NCBI GenBank assembly: GCA_030038765.1
Contig: JASHRA010000186.1
Location: 1-14,101 of the forward strand
DNA: 14,101 nt
DNA from: Candidatus Dormiibacterota bacterium
Lineage (GTDB): Bacteria > Chloroflexota > Dormibacteria > Aeolococcales > Bog-877
Direction: 5' to 3'
The translations under genes were made by a program, and so were the position numbers. The notes under the pieces were generated by a model. It made no database searches, was not told the origin of the DNA, and worked only from the letters and a program-made list of their open reading frames with translations. Position 1 is the first letter of the stretch. Each line of letters starts with the position of its first letter. Positions 7,128 through 14,086 of the stretch are shown one piece after another.

Positions 7128-8293
7128 TCCAGGACCAGCAGCCCGGAGCGCTGGAGGGCCCGCCGGCGGGAGGCGCGGACGAGCTTCCAGAGGGCCAGCG
7201 CGGTGGCGTCCACGGCCCGCCCCTCGCGGCCGATGAAGCGCTCGGGATCGATCTCCAGGACGACCAGGTCGAAGCCCCGCTGGTGCAGGTTGACCAGCGC
7301 CCCCAGGCTGCGCAGGTCGAGCAGCGGGGTGAGGGCCAGGACCGTGGCCGAGGGCGGGAGCACCCGGTTGGGGATGACGTCCACCTTCTGCCAGGCGTAG
7401 CTGGTCACTACCTGGGTGTCGAGCAGGGACTCGACGACGCGGTAGAACTGCTGCGGGCCCATGCCCGGCACCATCCAGCGCAGCAGGCCGCCGAAGCCGA
7501 CCAGCCCGACCCGGTCCCGCTCCCCGAGGTAGCCGTCGGCGAGGGCGGAGGCCGCCCGCACGGCCAGGGTCAGCACCGAGTCCAGCCCGGCGCCGATCTC
7601 GGCGAAGCTGTCGATGAAGAGGATCACGTCGGCGTTGCGCTCCAGGTGGAAGTCGTTGACGAAGGGACTCCCGGTGCGCGCCGTGACCCGCCAGTTGATC
7701 CTCCGCACCCGGTCCCCGGCGGCGAAGGGGCGGATCTCGGCGAACTCGATCCCCTCACCGTGCTGGCGGGCGATGCGGTTGCCCGAGAAGAGCTGGGTCC
7801 GGGCCGGGTCGGCCAGGCGCCGCAGCCGCTCCCAGGCGGGGTAGACGCGGACCCGGCCCGCGCCTCCCAGCTGCCCGCTGTAGCGGAGCAGGCCGAAGGC
7901 GTCCTGGGCCTGGAACTCCACCGGCCCCACCTGGTGGTGGCCCCACCGCTCCGCCCGGAGCGGCCAGCTGACCGGCTCGGCCGCGCCCGGCCGCGGGCTC
8001 AGCCGGAGCCGGTCGGCGGGGACCTCGGAGCTGAGGTCGGGGGCGTGGGGCAGCCGCAGCTCGAGGTCCAGGAGGCGGCGTCGGCAGCGCAGCTCACCGC
8101 TCCAGGCCAGCTCCTGCCCCTCCGCCACCCGCGGCTGGTCCAGGCCGCCCTCAAGTTCCAGGCCGGGATCCGAGGCCTGGGCCAGGCCCAGGGCCAGCCA
8201 GATGGCGAAGGGGGCCACCAGCGCCAGCGGCGCGATCCGGTCCAGGGTCACGGCGGCGAAGGCGCCGAGGGCCACCAGGGCGGCGTAGCCCAC
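7046..8293 (-). CDS. DUF58 protein with degenerate VWA-type MIDAS site
   Basis: A 415-residue protein. Residues 2-40 contain two short hydrophobic segments, giving membrane attachment. A beta-rich middle follows (the DAFGLLRYS region is typical of DUF58), then the DUF58 core GIEFAEIRPFAAGDRVRRIN with WRVTARTG (181-208), then a von Willebrand A-like segment DVILFIDSFAEIG (222-234). The metal site DxSxS is altered: Asp228 and Ser229 are followed by Phe230 and Glu232 where Ser is expected. DUF58 proteins are usual partners of MoxR ATPases. The GTG at 8293 is chosen because it starts just before the first membrane segment and has GAGG three nt upstream; it leaves a 23-nt gap after the moxR stop. 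The frame is open further upstream, so a start inside moxR is not excluded. Confidence 0.85.
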   Translation of the reverse strand: MGYAALVALGAFAAVTLDRIAPLALVAPFAIWLALGLAQASDPGLELEGGLDQPRVAEGQELAWSGELRCRRRLLDLELRLPHAPDLSSEVPADRLRLSPRPGAAEPVSWPLRAERWGHHQVGPVEFQAQDAFGLLRYSGQLGGAGRVRVYPAWERLRRLADPARTQLFSGNRIARQHGEGIEFAEIRPFAAGDRVRRINWRVTARTGSPFVNDFHLERNADVILFIDSFAEIGAGLDSVLTLAVRAASALADGYLGERDRVGLVGFGGLLRWMVPGMGPQQFYRVVESLLDTQVVTSYAWQKVDVIPNRVLPPSATVLALTPLLDLRSLGALVNLHQRGFDLVVLEIDPERFIGREGRAVDATALALWKLVRASRRRALQRSGLLVLEWPEGLSLESLLAEIREFRRFARRPAA

Positions 8294-8316
8294 CAGCCTC
8301 GGGGTGGGCCGGCGAA

Positions 8317-9303
8317 CTAGCGTAGGGCCGCCGCCGGGTCCCGCCCGGCCGCCCTGGTGGGCGGGGTGGGAACACTCCCGAGACACTCCTGGACGACGTC
8401 GTCGGTGCGGGTCCGCTGGACCCAGAGCTCGGGGCGCAGGGTGAGCCGGTGGGCCAGGGCCGGCACCGCCACCCACTTGACGTCCTCGGGGGTGACGAAC
8501 TCCCGGCCCTCCACCGCGGCCCGGGCCCGGGCCAGCTTGAGCAGGGCCAGCGAGCCCCGCGGGCTGGCGCCCACCTGGACCCCGGGGTGGTTCCGGGTGG
8601 CCGTCACCAGGTCCACGATGTAGAACTCGATGTCGGGGTCGACGTGGACCTGCTCCAGCACGCCCTGGAGGCGGAGCAGCAGGTCCAGGTCCACCAGCTG
8701 CTCCAGCTCGACCTCGTCGGCGCCCCGGCTCTGGCGCCGCTCCAGCATCTCGCGCTCCTCCTCGCGGCTCATGTAGCCGATGCCGAGGCGGAGCATGAAG
8801 CGGTCCAGCTGGGCCTCGGGCAGGGGGTAGGTGCCCTCGTACTCGATGGGGTTCTGGGTGGCCAGGACCAGGAAGGGCCGGGGCAGGGGCCGGGTCACGC
8901 CCTCGATCGTCACCTGGCGCTCCTGCATCCCCTCCAGGAGCGCGGCCTGGGTCTTGGCCGGCGAGCGGTTGATCTCGTCCGCCAGCAGCAGGTTGGCGAA
9001 GATCGGGCCGGAGCGCATCTCGAAGTCCCCGGAGCGCTGGTTGAAGATCGAGGAACCGGTGATGTCCGAGGGCATCAGGTCGGGGGTGAACTGGATGCGG
9101 GAGAAGGCCAGCCCGCAGCAGCGGGCGAAGGAGCGCGCCATCAGGGTCTTGGCCAGGCCCGGGTAGTCCTCGATCAGGACGTGGCCGTCGGCGAGCAGCG
9201 CCAGCAGCACCAGCTCGAGCGCCTCGCGCTTGCCCACCACCGCCTTGCCCAGCTCGTCCAGCAGCCGGCCGGACACCTGCCGCAGCTCCTCCAGACCGGT
9301 CAA
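8317..9303 (-). CDS. MoxR-family AAA+ ATPase
   Basis: A 328-residue ATPase. It has the Walker A region HVLIEDYPGLAKT (41-53, Lys52), the MoxR block RIQFTPDLMPSDITG (69-83), Walker B LLLADEINR (105-113, Glu110), sensor 1 ATQNP with EYEGTYPLPEAQLDRF (148-169) and the sensor 2 region GASPRGSLALLK (245-256). MoxR proteins are thought to act as chaperone-like ATPases that work on VWA or DUF58 partners, and one is encoded next. Walker A has Asp46-Tyr47 where Gly-Val is common; the catalytic residues are intact. I chose the TTG at 9303 because it overlaps the upstream stop as TTGA, gives the family length and has GGGAG upstream. The frame extends to a TTG at 9363 but the extra residues duplicate the neighbour's coding region. 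Confidence 0.93.
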   Translation of the reverse strand: MTGLEELRQVSGRLLDELGKAVVGKREALELVLLALLADGHVLIEDYPGLAKTLMARSFARCCGLAFSRIQFTPDLMPSDITGSSIFNQRSGDFEMRSGPIFANLLLADEINRSPAKTQAALLEGMQERQVTIEGVTRPLPRPFLVLATQNPIEYEGTYPLPEAQLDRFMLRLGIGYMSREEEREMLERRQSRGADEVELEQLVDLDLLLRLQGVLEQVHVDPDIEFYIVDLVTATRNHPGVQVGASPRGSLALLKLARARAAVEGREFVTPEDVKWVAVPALAHRLTLRPELWVQRTRTDDVVQECLGSVPTPPTRAAGRDPAAALR

Positions 9304-9830
9304 GTTCCCAATCTCCCAAGCTCCTCCACCAAGGCCGCCATCTCCTGCTTGCCTGGGACCCAACTCTGGCTCCGCTCCCCGCTCGGGGTCAGCAGCAGCT
9401 CCCGCAGGCCCGGGCTGAGCCGGGCCGCGGCCCGCTCCGGCTGCCGCGAGAGCGAGACGCCGGAGCGGGCCAGGCGGTCCTCGGCCACCTGGCGGAGCAG
9501 GGGTGTGATCTCGAGGTCGAACTGGGTCCGGTTGGAGCGGCTGGCCCGGAGCGCGTTCTGGAGCTGGTCCAGCTCCAGGGGCAGCGCCGAGCCGGCCGGC
9601 TCGGCCCGCCGCTGGGACACGAAGGGCCCGAGCTGGGAGAGGCGGCGCACCCTCTGGACCATGAGGTAGAGGAGGACGAAGCCGGCGGCCAGGAAGTAGG
9701 TCCTCAGCACCTCCGCCTGGGGCAGCCCACCCCGGAGCAGCAGTACCCCCATGGCCACGGTGCCGAGCCCCAGCAGGGCCAGCGGTGCCCCGTAACGCTC
9801 CAGGAAACCGACCTCTGGTCCGCTCGCCAT
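9300..9830 (-). CDS. Small two-TM protein of the MoxR/DUF58 operon, unknown function
   Basis: A 176-residue protein with two hydrophobic segments (about 16-33 and 43-60) and a charged, mostly helical C-terminal part (82-175). That part contains NRTQFDLEITPLLRQVAEDRLARSGV. A similar F-x-x-x-I/L-x-P-x-L-x-x-L-A-x-x-R-L pattern occurs, as I recall it, in small membrane proteins between DUF4129 and MoxR genes in Actinobacteria; this is memory of a pattern, not a search result. The start is ATG with GAGGAG five nt upstream. The stop overlaps the MoxR start (TTGA), so the two are probably translationally coupled. A role as membrane adaptor for MoxR is an inference from position. I cannot name a function. 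Confidence 0.82.
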   Translation of the reverse strand: MASGPEVGFLERYGAPLALLGLGTVAMGVLLLRGGLPQAEVLRTYFLAAGFVLLYLMVQRVRRLSQLGPFVSQRRAEPAGSALPLELDQLQNALRASRSNRTQFDLEITPLLRQVAEDRLARSGVSLSRQPERAAARLSPGLRELLLTPSGERSQSWVPGKQEMAALVEELGRLGT

Positions 9831-9903
9831 CCGCGCTCCTCGTCAGCCCGGTCCCGATCGGCCCGGGTGCCCCGAGGATACCGGTCCGGGAGCCGGTCCC
9901 GGC

Positions 9904-10830
9904 TCAGCTCCCCCCGGAGCCGGCGGCGCTGGCCTCCCCGATCTCCCGGCGCAGCTCCCCCAGCGCCTCCTCCGCCTCCCGGCGCATGGCCTGGTCCACG
10001 GCCTCGACGGAGAAACGGGCGGTCTCGAAGAGGGCGGTCAGCCGGCTCACCGCGGCGGCGCTGGCGTGGAGTTTCTGGAGCGCCCGCTGCAGGTACTCGA
10101 GCGGGGTCTCGTGGACGGCCCGGGCGAGCCCGGAGCGGGCCAGGCTGCCCTCTATCCGTGCGTAGGCGGAGATCACCGCCTGACGCGGGTCGGCGCCCCC
10201 GGCCAGCTCCTCCAGGCCTTGGTCCAGGCCCGCCGTGAGGTCGCTCACCAGCGCCGGGGACTCCCCGCTCAGGGAGGTCCGGCGTCGGTTCCGGAGCCAT
10301 ACACCGCCAGCCAGCAGCAGCAGCACCGCCACGCCGATCACCACCGCGACCAGGGTGGCGTCACCGAGGCTGACATTCCCCACCGCCGCGTGGCCGTGGG
10401 AGTGCACGGGATGGATGGTCGCGGTCCCGCCGCCGCCGCCGGCGACCTTGCGCCGGCCGTGGGCCAGGGCCCAGACCAGCACCAGCGCCTGGATGGCGAG
10501 CAGCGCCACCGGGATGGCGGCGAGCCGGAGCACCACCGGCCAGGGCAGCCGGGGCGCCTTCTCGGCGTGCTTGCCGATCTCCCGGAGGCGGCGCCAGGGG
10601 AAGACGACCAGCCCCGCCAGGACCGCCAGCTCGAGCAGCGCCAGGCCGGCCAGGAGCAGGTCGTGGACGGCCGCGCCGAGCAGCGCCCTTCCGGTGCCGG
10701 AGTTGGCGCTGGGCCCGACGGGGTAGCTGGCCCGGACCGCTAGGGCCAGGACCGCGAGCAGGGCTAGGGCCACCAGGACGACGGCCCAGCCGGGGAGGCG
10801 GGAGCGTTCGGGCGATCTGGCGGCGTTCAT
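9904..10830 (-). CDS. DUF4129 membrane protein with a His-rich loop
   Basis: A 308-residue protein with four membrane segments (about 13-33, 50-78, 97-123, 158-179) and a C-terminal DUF4129 region (213-275). That region reads DPRQAVISAYARIEGSLA, then ETPLEYLQRAL and LTALFETARFS, as is typical of the domain. With a basic N-terminus inside, DUF4129 would be cytoplasmic and the loop 124-157 outside. That loop has a glycine run and a histidine cluster HPVHSHGH (His140, 143, 145, 147). DUF4129 proteins usually accompany MoxR and DUF58, often with a transglutaminase-like protein not seen here. The start is ATG; the Shine-Dalgarno is weak (AAGTGAG). A promoter-like element in the 54-nt gap from the GT87 gene suggests the MoxR operon starts here. 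Confidence 0.87.
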   Translation of the reverse strand: MNAARSPERSRLPGWAVVLVALALLAVLALAVRASYPVGPSANSGTGRALLGAAVHDLLLAGLALLELAVLAGLVVFPWRRLREIGKHAEKAPRLPWPVVLRLAAIPVALLAIQALVLVWALAHGRRKVAGGGGGTATIHPVHSHGHAAVGNVSLGDATLVAVVIGVAVLLLLAGGVWLRNRRRTSLSGESPALVSDLTAGLDQGLEELAGGADPRQAVISAYARIEGSLARSGLARAVHETPLEYLQRALQKLHASAAAVSRLTALFETARFSVEAVDQAMRREAEEALGELRREIGEASAAGSGGS

Positions 10831-10860
10831 CTCACTTGGGAGTCTGGTGGGCCTGGGGCC

Positions 10861-10888
10861 AGGCTAGCACCGTCGCAGGCGTGGTCAG
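10861..10888 (-). promoter_or_regulatory. Candidate promoter before the DUF4129 gene
   Basis: Read on the minus strand: CTGACC (10883-10888) as a 4/6 match to TTGACA, a 16-nt spacer, then TAGCCT (10861-10866) preceded by TGC, which makes an extended -10. The start site would be near 10854, leaving a ~24-nt leader before the ATG at 10830. It overlaps the stop codon of the GT87 gene. The TGCTAGCCT box is nearly identical to TGCTAGCAT in front of the first M16 gene. Confidence 0.45.
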
Positions 10889-12240
10889 GCCGGGACCGGA
10901 GCCACCGCCTCCCCGGCCGCGGGCAGCGGCTCGCGCGAGGGCAGTACCAGCAGCACCGCCACCATGACCAGCACCAGGTTGCGGACGGCCACGAGCCAGG
11001 TACCCGCGGCGCCGAGGCTGGCCACCGAGTCGAACACGTAGGGGAACTCGACCTGGGTCAGGAGAGCCAGGAGCAGGCCGCCCAGCAACAGCTGGAGCCG
11101 GCGCCTGGGACCGGCCTCGGTGACGGCGGCCACGGCCAGCGGGGGCAGCAGCGCCAGCAGGTACTGGGGGGAGAGGACGGGCGTGCTGGCGAGGGAGATG
11201 GCGATCGCGAAGGCGAGCGCCGTGGCCGGGCGGCGCCGCTCCCGGGCCAGGTGGACCGAGCCCCAGACCAGGGCCACCAGGCCGGCCACGGCCACGGAGA
11301 CCGCGAGCACGCCCAGCTCCTGACCCCTGATCTGGTCCGAGCCCAGCTTGCCGACGTAGGTGGTGAGCGGAAAGAGGGGCCGGAGCAGGGCGGCGATGGT
11401 GGCCGGGACGCTCTCTATCTCGATGCCGCGAGAGAGGCTGGCCAGGCTGGAGCCGACCAGGCCCCCGCCCGACCAGACGAGGAAGACGACGACCAGGACC
11501 AGCGGCGCGAGCAGACCGATGCCGAGGACGCGGAGCGCGGAGCCGAGCCGCTGGGCCCAGCTCCGCCCGGGTCCGGCCCAGATGAGCCAGGCGACCAGGG
11601 GAACGGCCGCCACCAGGGCCGTCTCCTTGATCAGCACGGCGATCGCCACCAGGGCTACCGCCAGCGCCTGGCGTCGTCCGCGCAGGGCCAGGGCGGCTCC
11701 GGCCAGGAGCAGTCCCTGGAGCGCGTCGACCCGGGTCACGAGGAGGGGGCCGATGGCGGCCAGGAACAGGGCCACGATCAGCGCCAGGGGAAAGCCCAGC
11801 CCACTGCGGCGCGCGCCGTGGTCGAGGAGCAGCAGCCCGGCCACCACCAGGAGCAGCACCTCGAGCGAGAAGCCGACGGTGTAGAGACGGCCGAAGAGGA
11901 GGGGCGGGAAGGTCAGCAGCAGGCTGAGCGGCGGGTAGATGAACTGCAACTTGCCGTCGGGCGCGGCCAGGAACCCGGCGGCATAGGGGGCGTGCCCCAT
12001 GAGCAGTCCCTGGGCCGCGTGGTCGAGATAGAAGACGTCCGGGATGGTCGCCCCCACCAAGTCGTGGATGGGGAGCAGACGGGCCTCGGTGAGGAGCACG
12101 GGGAGCAGACCCAGAACCGCCAAGGCAACGACGCAGATGGTGACCCTCGTCCTCCAGCGGGCGTTGGCCCGGGCGGCGTGGGCGGAGGACGCAGGCGAGG
12201 ACGAGGAGTCCGTCCGCGGACGGGCCGTCTGGTCCGTCAT
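10885..12240 (-). CDS. GT87-like (DUF2029) polytopic glycosyltransferase
   Basis: A 451-residue membrane protein with about ten to twelve hydrophobic segments. It shows the pattern of the GT-C fold, GT87 family: a first long external loop with IPDVFYLDHAAQGLLMGHAPY and QFIYPPLSLLL (66-108), RVDALQGLLLAGALAL-type and LIKETALVAAVPL segments (170-216, Lys204-Glu205), LSRGIEIES (269-277), and SPQYLLALLPPLAV (357-370). GT87 members are alpha-mannosyltransferases or related enzymes that use polyprenyl-phosphate sugars outside the membrane, for example in mannan and lipoglycan synthesis. The acceptor here cannot be read from sequence. The N-terminal 30 residues are Ser/Ala/Arg-rich. The start is ATG with only a weak GGA upstream. 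Being 54 nt before the DUF4129 gene, it may be co-transcribed with the MoxR cluster or just precede it. Confidence 0.83.
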   Translation of the reverse strand: MTDQTARPRTDSSSSPASSAHAARANARWRTRVTICVVALAVLGLLPVLLTEARLLPIHDLVGATIPDVFYLDHAAQGLLMGHAPYAAGFLAAPDGKLQFIYPPLSLLLTFPPLLFGRLYTVGFSLEVLLLVVAGLLLLDHGARRSGLGFPLALIVALFLAAIGPLLVTRVDALQGLLLAGAALALRGRRQALAVALVAIAVLIKETALVAAVPLVAWLIWAGPGRSWAQRLGSALRVLGIGLLAPLVLVVVFLVWSGGGLVGSSLASLSRGIEIESVPATIAALLRPLFPLTTYVGKLGSDQIRGQELGVLAVSVAVAGLVALVWGSVHLARERRRPATALAFAIAISLASTPVLSPQYLLALLPPLAVAAVTEAGPRRRLQLLLGGLLLALLTQVEFPYVFDSVASLGAAGTWLVAVRNLVLVMVAVLLVLPSREPLPAAGEAVAPVPA

Positions 12241-12323
12241 CGCGGTCCGGGGGCCCCGGCCTGAGCGGCCCGCACCTGCGATCGACCCGCCCCCACGACA
12301 GCGCTAAGCAGCGCCCACCCAGC

Positions 12324-12355
12324 CAGCGATCGGCCAACTCCGCCGGCCGAAGCTG
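12324..12355 (-). other. Imperfect hairpin in the GT87 leader
   Basis: Arms CAGC+TCGGCC (12324-12327, 12330-12335) pair with GGCCGA+GCTG (12345-12350, 12352-12355), with a 2/1-nt internal bulge and a 9-nt loop. It lies about 85-115 nt upstream of the GT87 start codon. If transcription begins upstream of it, this would be a structured leader. No T-tract follows and I recognise no riboswitch class. Confidence 0.25.
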
Positions 12356-12567
12356 CGGGCATCGCCGCATCGTACGCCTCGCTCCTGAACCCCGCCCCGG
12401 CGCGTGCCCTCCCGCCCCCCAGCTCACGACCCGGGCCTGATCGCCCGGTCCGCTGGCCAGGCCTGGCCTCGGTCGCGGTGATGGTGGTGGCCCCGCTTCG
12501 GCGCAACCCGGTGACACGACCGCAGCGGGCCGACCGGGGGGTGACGCCGCCCCGGGGAGGCGACGAC

Positions 12568-12632
12568 GTCACAGTTTCATTGGCCCTACCTTGTCACAGG
12601 ATGGGGCGCCGTTCGGCCGCCCGAAGTCACAC
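12568..12632. promoter_or_regulatory. Three GTCACA motifs, possible regulator half-sites
   Basis: GTCACAG occurs at 12568-12574 and 12593-12599, and GTCACAC at 12626-12632. Spacings of 25 and 33 nt are not a uniform helical phasing. The reverse orientation (GTGAC) also occurs nearby at 12511 and 12541. The motif resembles the TGTGAC half-site of CRP/FNR-type regulators, but no canonical full palindrome with a 6-nt centre is present. Confidence 0.2.
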
Positions 12633-12848
12633 GTTCACCCAGGTAGAGGGAGTCGGTGCTGCGGCAGAGCGCGGGCGAGCCGCCTGCGCATCCGACTGAC
12701 TCACCGGTTGCCCTTGCCGTCCAGTGCCCTGCCGGCTCTGACGGGTTGCTGAGAAAGAGAGCAGGATCCGGCGGCCGCCACCGGCTGGACAAGCGGCTCC
12801 GAGCTGTCAGCCCGCCAGCCCTGCTCGCAGGTGGCACGATGAGGACCG

Positions 12849-13562
12849 ATGGAAGATGGGAGACGCAGCGCAGATCAGTACAACACGATGGCTGTCGACT
12901 ACGCTGCTGACAACGCCGAGAGCCCGTACAACGCTTACTACGAGCGGCCGGCGACGATCTCGATGCTCGGAGACGTGACCGGACGGCGGGTGCTCGAAGT
13001 CGGGTGCGGGTCCGGGATACTCACCGCTTGGCTGGTCGAGCAGGGGGCCTCGGTCACCGCGTTCGATGTCAGCGAGCAGATGGTGGCCCTGGCGCGCAAC
13101 TCCGTCGGCGGCAGAGCGCGTTTGTTGGTCGCCGACCTGGGCCAACCGCTGGTCTTCGCCGCCGACCGCAGCTTCGATCTCGTCGTCGCGTCCCTGGTGT
13201 TGCACTACGTCGAGGACTGGCAGCGGGTCTTCCGCGAGCTCCACCGCGTGCTCGTCCCCGCCGGCGTGGTCGTGTTCTCGACGCACCACCCGACCATGGA
13301 CTGGGAGCACAGCCCGGACGACTACTTCGCCACCAAGCAGGTCACCGAGCGGTGGCACAAAGGCTCACGCGAGTTCGCGGTCACCTTCTATCGGCGACCG
13401 CTCACCGCCATGACCCGTGCCATCTCCTCTTCCGGCTTCGTGATCGAGCAGCTCGTCGAGCCCGAGCCGATCCCCGAGCTGCGCGAGCGGAACCCCGCCG
13501 CCTATGAGCGGATCCGGACCACACCGAGGTACTTGTTCTTCCGGCTCAGAGCCGACAACTAG
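12849..13562 (+). CDS. Class I SAM-dependent methyltransferase
   Basis: A 237-residue Rossmann-fold methyltransferase. Motif I is VLEVGCGSG (48-56). Asp73 in VTAFDVSEQMV is the acidic residue expected to bind the SAM ribose. VADLG (95-98) and FDLVVASLVLHYVEDW (109-124) match the following strands, and LVPAGVVVFSTHHP (135-148) the usual post-motif strand. It resembles the broad Methyltransf_11/UbiE-like group. The substrate cannot be assigned; THHPTMDWEH after the fold and an N-terminal QYNTMAVDYA segment occur in small-molecule methyltransferases. The ATG at 12849 has GAGGA three nt upstream. Codons such as GCT, TTG and TCT are more frequent than in the neighbours, suggesting a different history. 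It stands alone, convergent with the tRNA gene 54 nt downstream. Confidence 0.92.
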   Translation: MEDGRRSADQYNTMAVDYAADNAESPYNAYYERPATISMLGDVTGRRVLEVGCGSGILTAWLVEQGASVTAFDVSEQMVALARNSVGGRARLLVADLGQPLVFAADRSFDLVVASLVLHYVEDWQRVFRELHRVLVPAGVVVFSTHHPTMDWEHSPDDYFATKQVTERWHKGSREFAVTFYRRPLTAMTRAISSSGFVIEQLVEPEPIPELRERNPAAYERIRTTPRYLFFRLRADN

Positions 13563-13616
13563 CACCTCACGACTCAGAAAGCGGGCCCCGGTCGACGTCT
13601 CGCACCCTGACAGACT

Positions 13617-13691
13617 TGGTGGGCGAAGCAGGACTCGAACCTGCGACATCCTCGGTGTAAGCGAGGCGCTCTGCCACTGAGCTATTCGCCC
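13617..13691 (-). tRNA. tRNA-Val (anticodon UAC)
   Basis: Read on the minus strand it folds completely. The acceptor stem is GGGCGAA/TTCGCCC, followed by TA and a GCTC/GAGC D-arm with a 7-nt loop. The anticodon stem CCTCG/CGAGG carries the loop CTTACAC, so positions 34-36 are TAC. The variable loop has five nt (ATGTC), and the T-arm is GCAGG/CCTGC around TTCGAGT. The discriminator is A at 13620 and CCA is encoded (13617-13619). Without CCA the gene is 72 nt. All stems are perfectly paired, so the gene should be functional and read GUA, and GUG by wobble. Confidence 0.97.
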
Positions 13692-13702
13692 GCCGGGGGC
13701 CA

Positions 13703-13708
13703 AGCTTA
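13703..13708 (-). promoter_or_regulatory. Candidate -10 box (TAAGCT) for tRNA-Val
   Basis: On the minus strand GGATAAGCTTGG contains TAAGCT, a TAnnnT hexamer that ends 11 nt before the first base of the tRNA. Transcription would start about 5 nt upstream of the mature 5' end. No good -35 hexamer is visible at 16-18 nt. Confidence 0.4.
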
Positions 13709-13762
13709 TCCACCGCGGACCGACGGGGCAGCCAGTGGGCGGGGGCCGGGGACGCTCGGGGG

Positions 13763-14086
13763 TCAGAGATCCACCTGGCGGGCCCTCGACGGGCGCCCGT
13801 CTGCGTCGGCCGGGAGCACCGCCACCGGGTGCAGCAGGTAGTTCTCCTGGCCGTTCAGGACCCGCTCCAGGACGGCGGAGGGCACCTCTCCCTCGAGGGG
13901 CGTAATGCCGCAGAGGCGGAGCTCGCGCACCACTTCGGGCGGGACCTCCAGCGCCCCCTCCAGGTTGAGCTCCTCCAGGATCCCGAGGACGCGGTCCAAC
14001 ACGCCCAGTCGGGAGCGCCGGTCAGCCCGCTCGCGGCTGCTCTCCCCCTCCCAGGTCAACGCCGGCAGACTCCGGCTCCGCCGCAC
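13763..14086 (-). CDS. Hypothetical protein, 5' end uncertain (may run off the right edge)
   Basis: The frame ends with TGA at 13763-13765 and codes for about 107 residues from the GTG at 14086. I recognise no family. The central part, GVLDRVLGILEELNLEGALEVPPEVVRELR, is a plausible amphipathic helical region. LCGITPLEGEVPSAVLERVLNGQENYLL follows, then a charged tail (DADGRPSRARQVDL). There are no membrane segments or zinc motifs. The strongly Arg-rich first ~25 residues and the open frame back to base 14101 mean the true start may be outside the window or further inside. GGGGGAGG abuts the GTG, too close for an ideal ribosome site. Third-position GC bias in the central part supports coding. 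Confidence 0.6.
   Translation of the reverse strand: MRRSRSLPALTWEGESSRERADRRSRLGVLDRVLGILEELNLEGALEVPPEVVRELRLCGITPLEGEVPSAVLERVLNGQENYLLHPVAVLPADADGRPSRARQVDL

Larger units (their letters stand above)
12241..12848. other. Gene-poor intergenic stretch with dyads and GTCACA motifs
   Basis: A ~600-nt divergent region between the GT87 gene (minus) and the methyltransferase gene (plus). Frames open here are short and Arg/Pro/Gly-rich with no family resemblance, so I call none. Features seen: a palindromic run CCGGGGGCCCCGG just before the GT87 ATG, a small hairpin GCGCT-AAGC-AGCGC (12301-12314), a longer imperfect hairpin (12324-12355) and three GTCACA motifs (12568, 12593, 12626). Weak TAnnnT boxes occur (TACGAT on minus, 12369-12374; TACCTT on plus, 12587-12592), without convincing -35 partners. 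Confidence 0.55.

Noticed and set aside
8294..9319. Long upstream extension of the DUF58 frame
   Set aside because: It lies antiphase inside moxR and translates to Pro/Gly/Arg/Ala-rich sequence with no domain. It is a shadow of the MoxR coding region.
10832..12517. Long minus-strand open frame across the GT87 gene
   Set aside because: Its translation is Arg/Gly/Pro-rich. The overlapping frame from 12240 codes a coherent GT87-like membrane protein.
12586..12837. Short open frames in the gene-free region (also 12478-12699 plus and 12656-12910 plus)
   Set aside because: No ribosome site, no recognisable domain and no codon bias like neighbouring genes.
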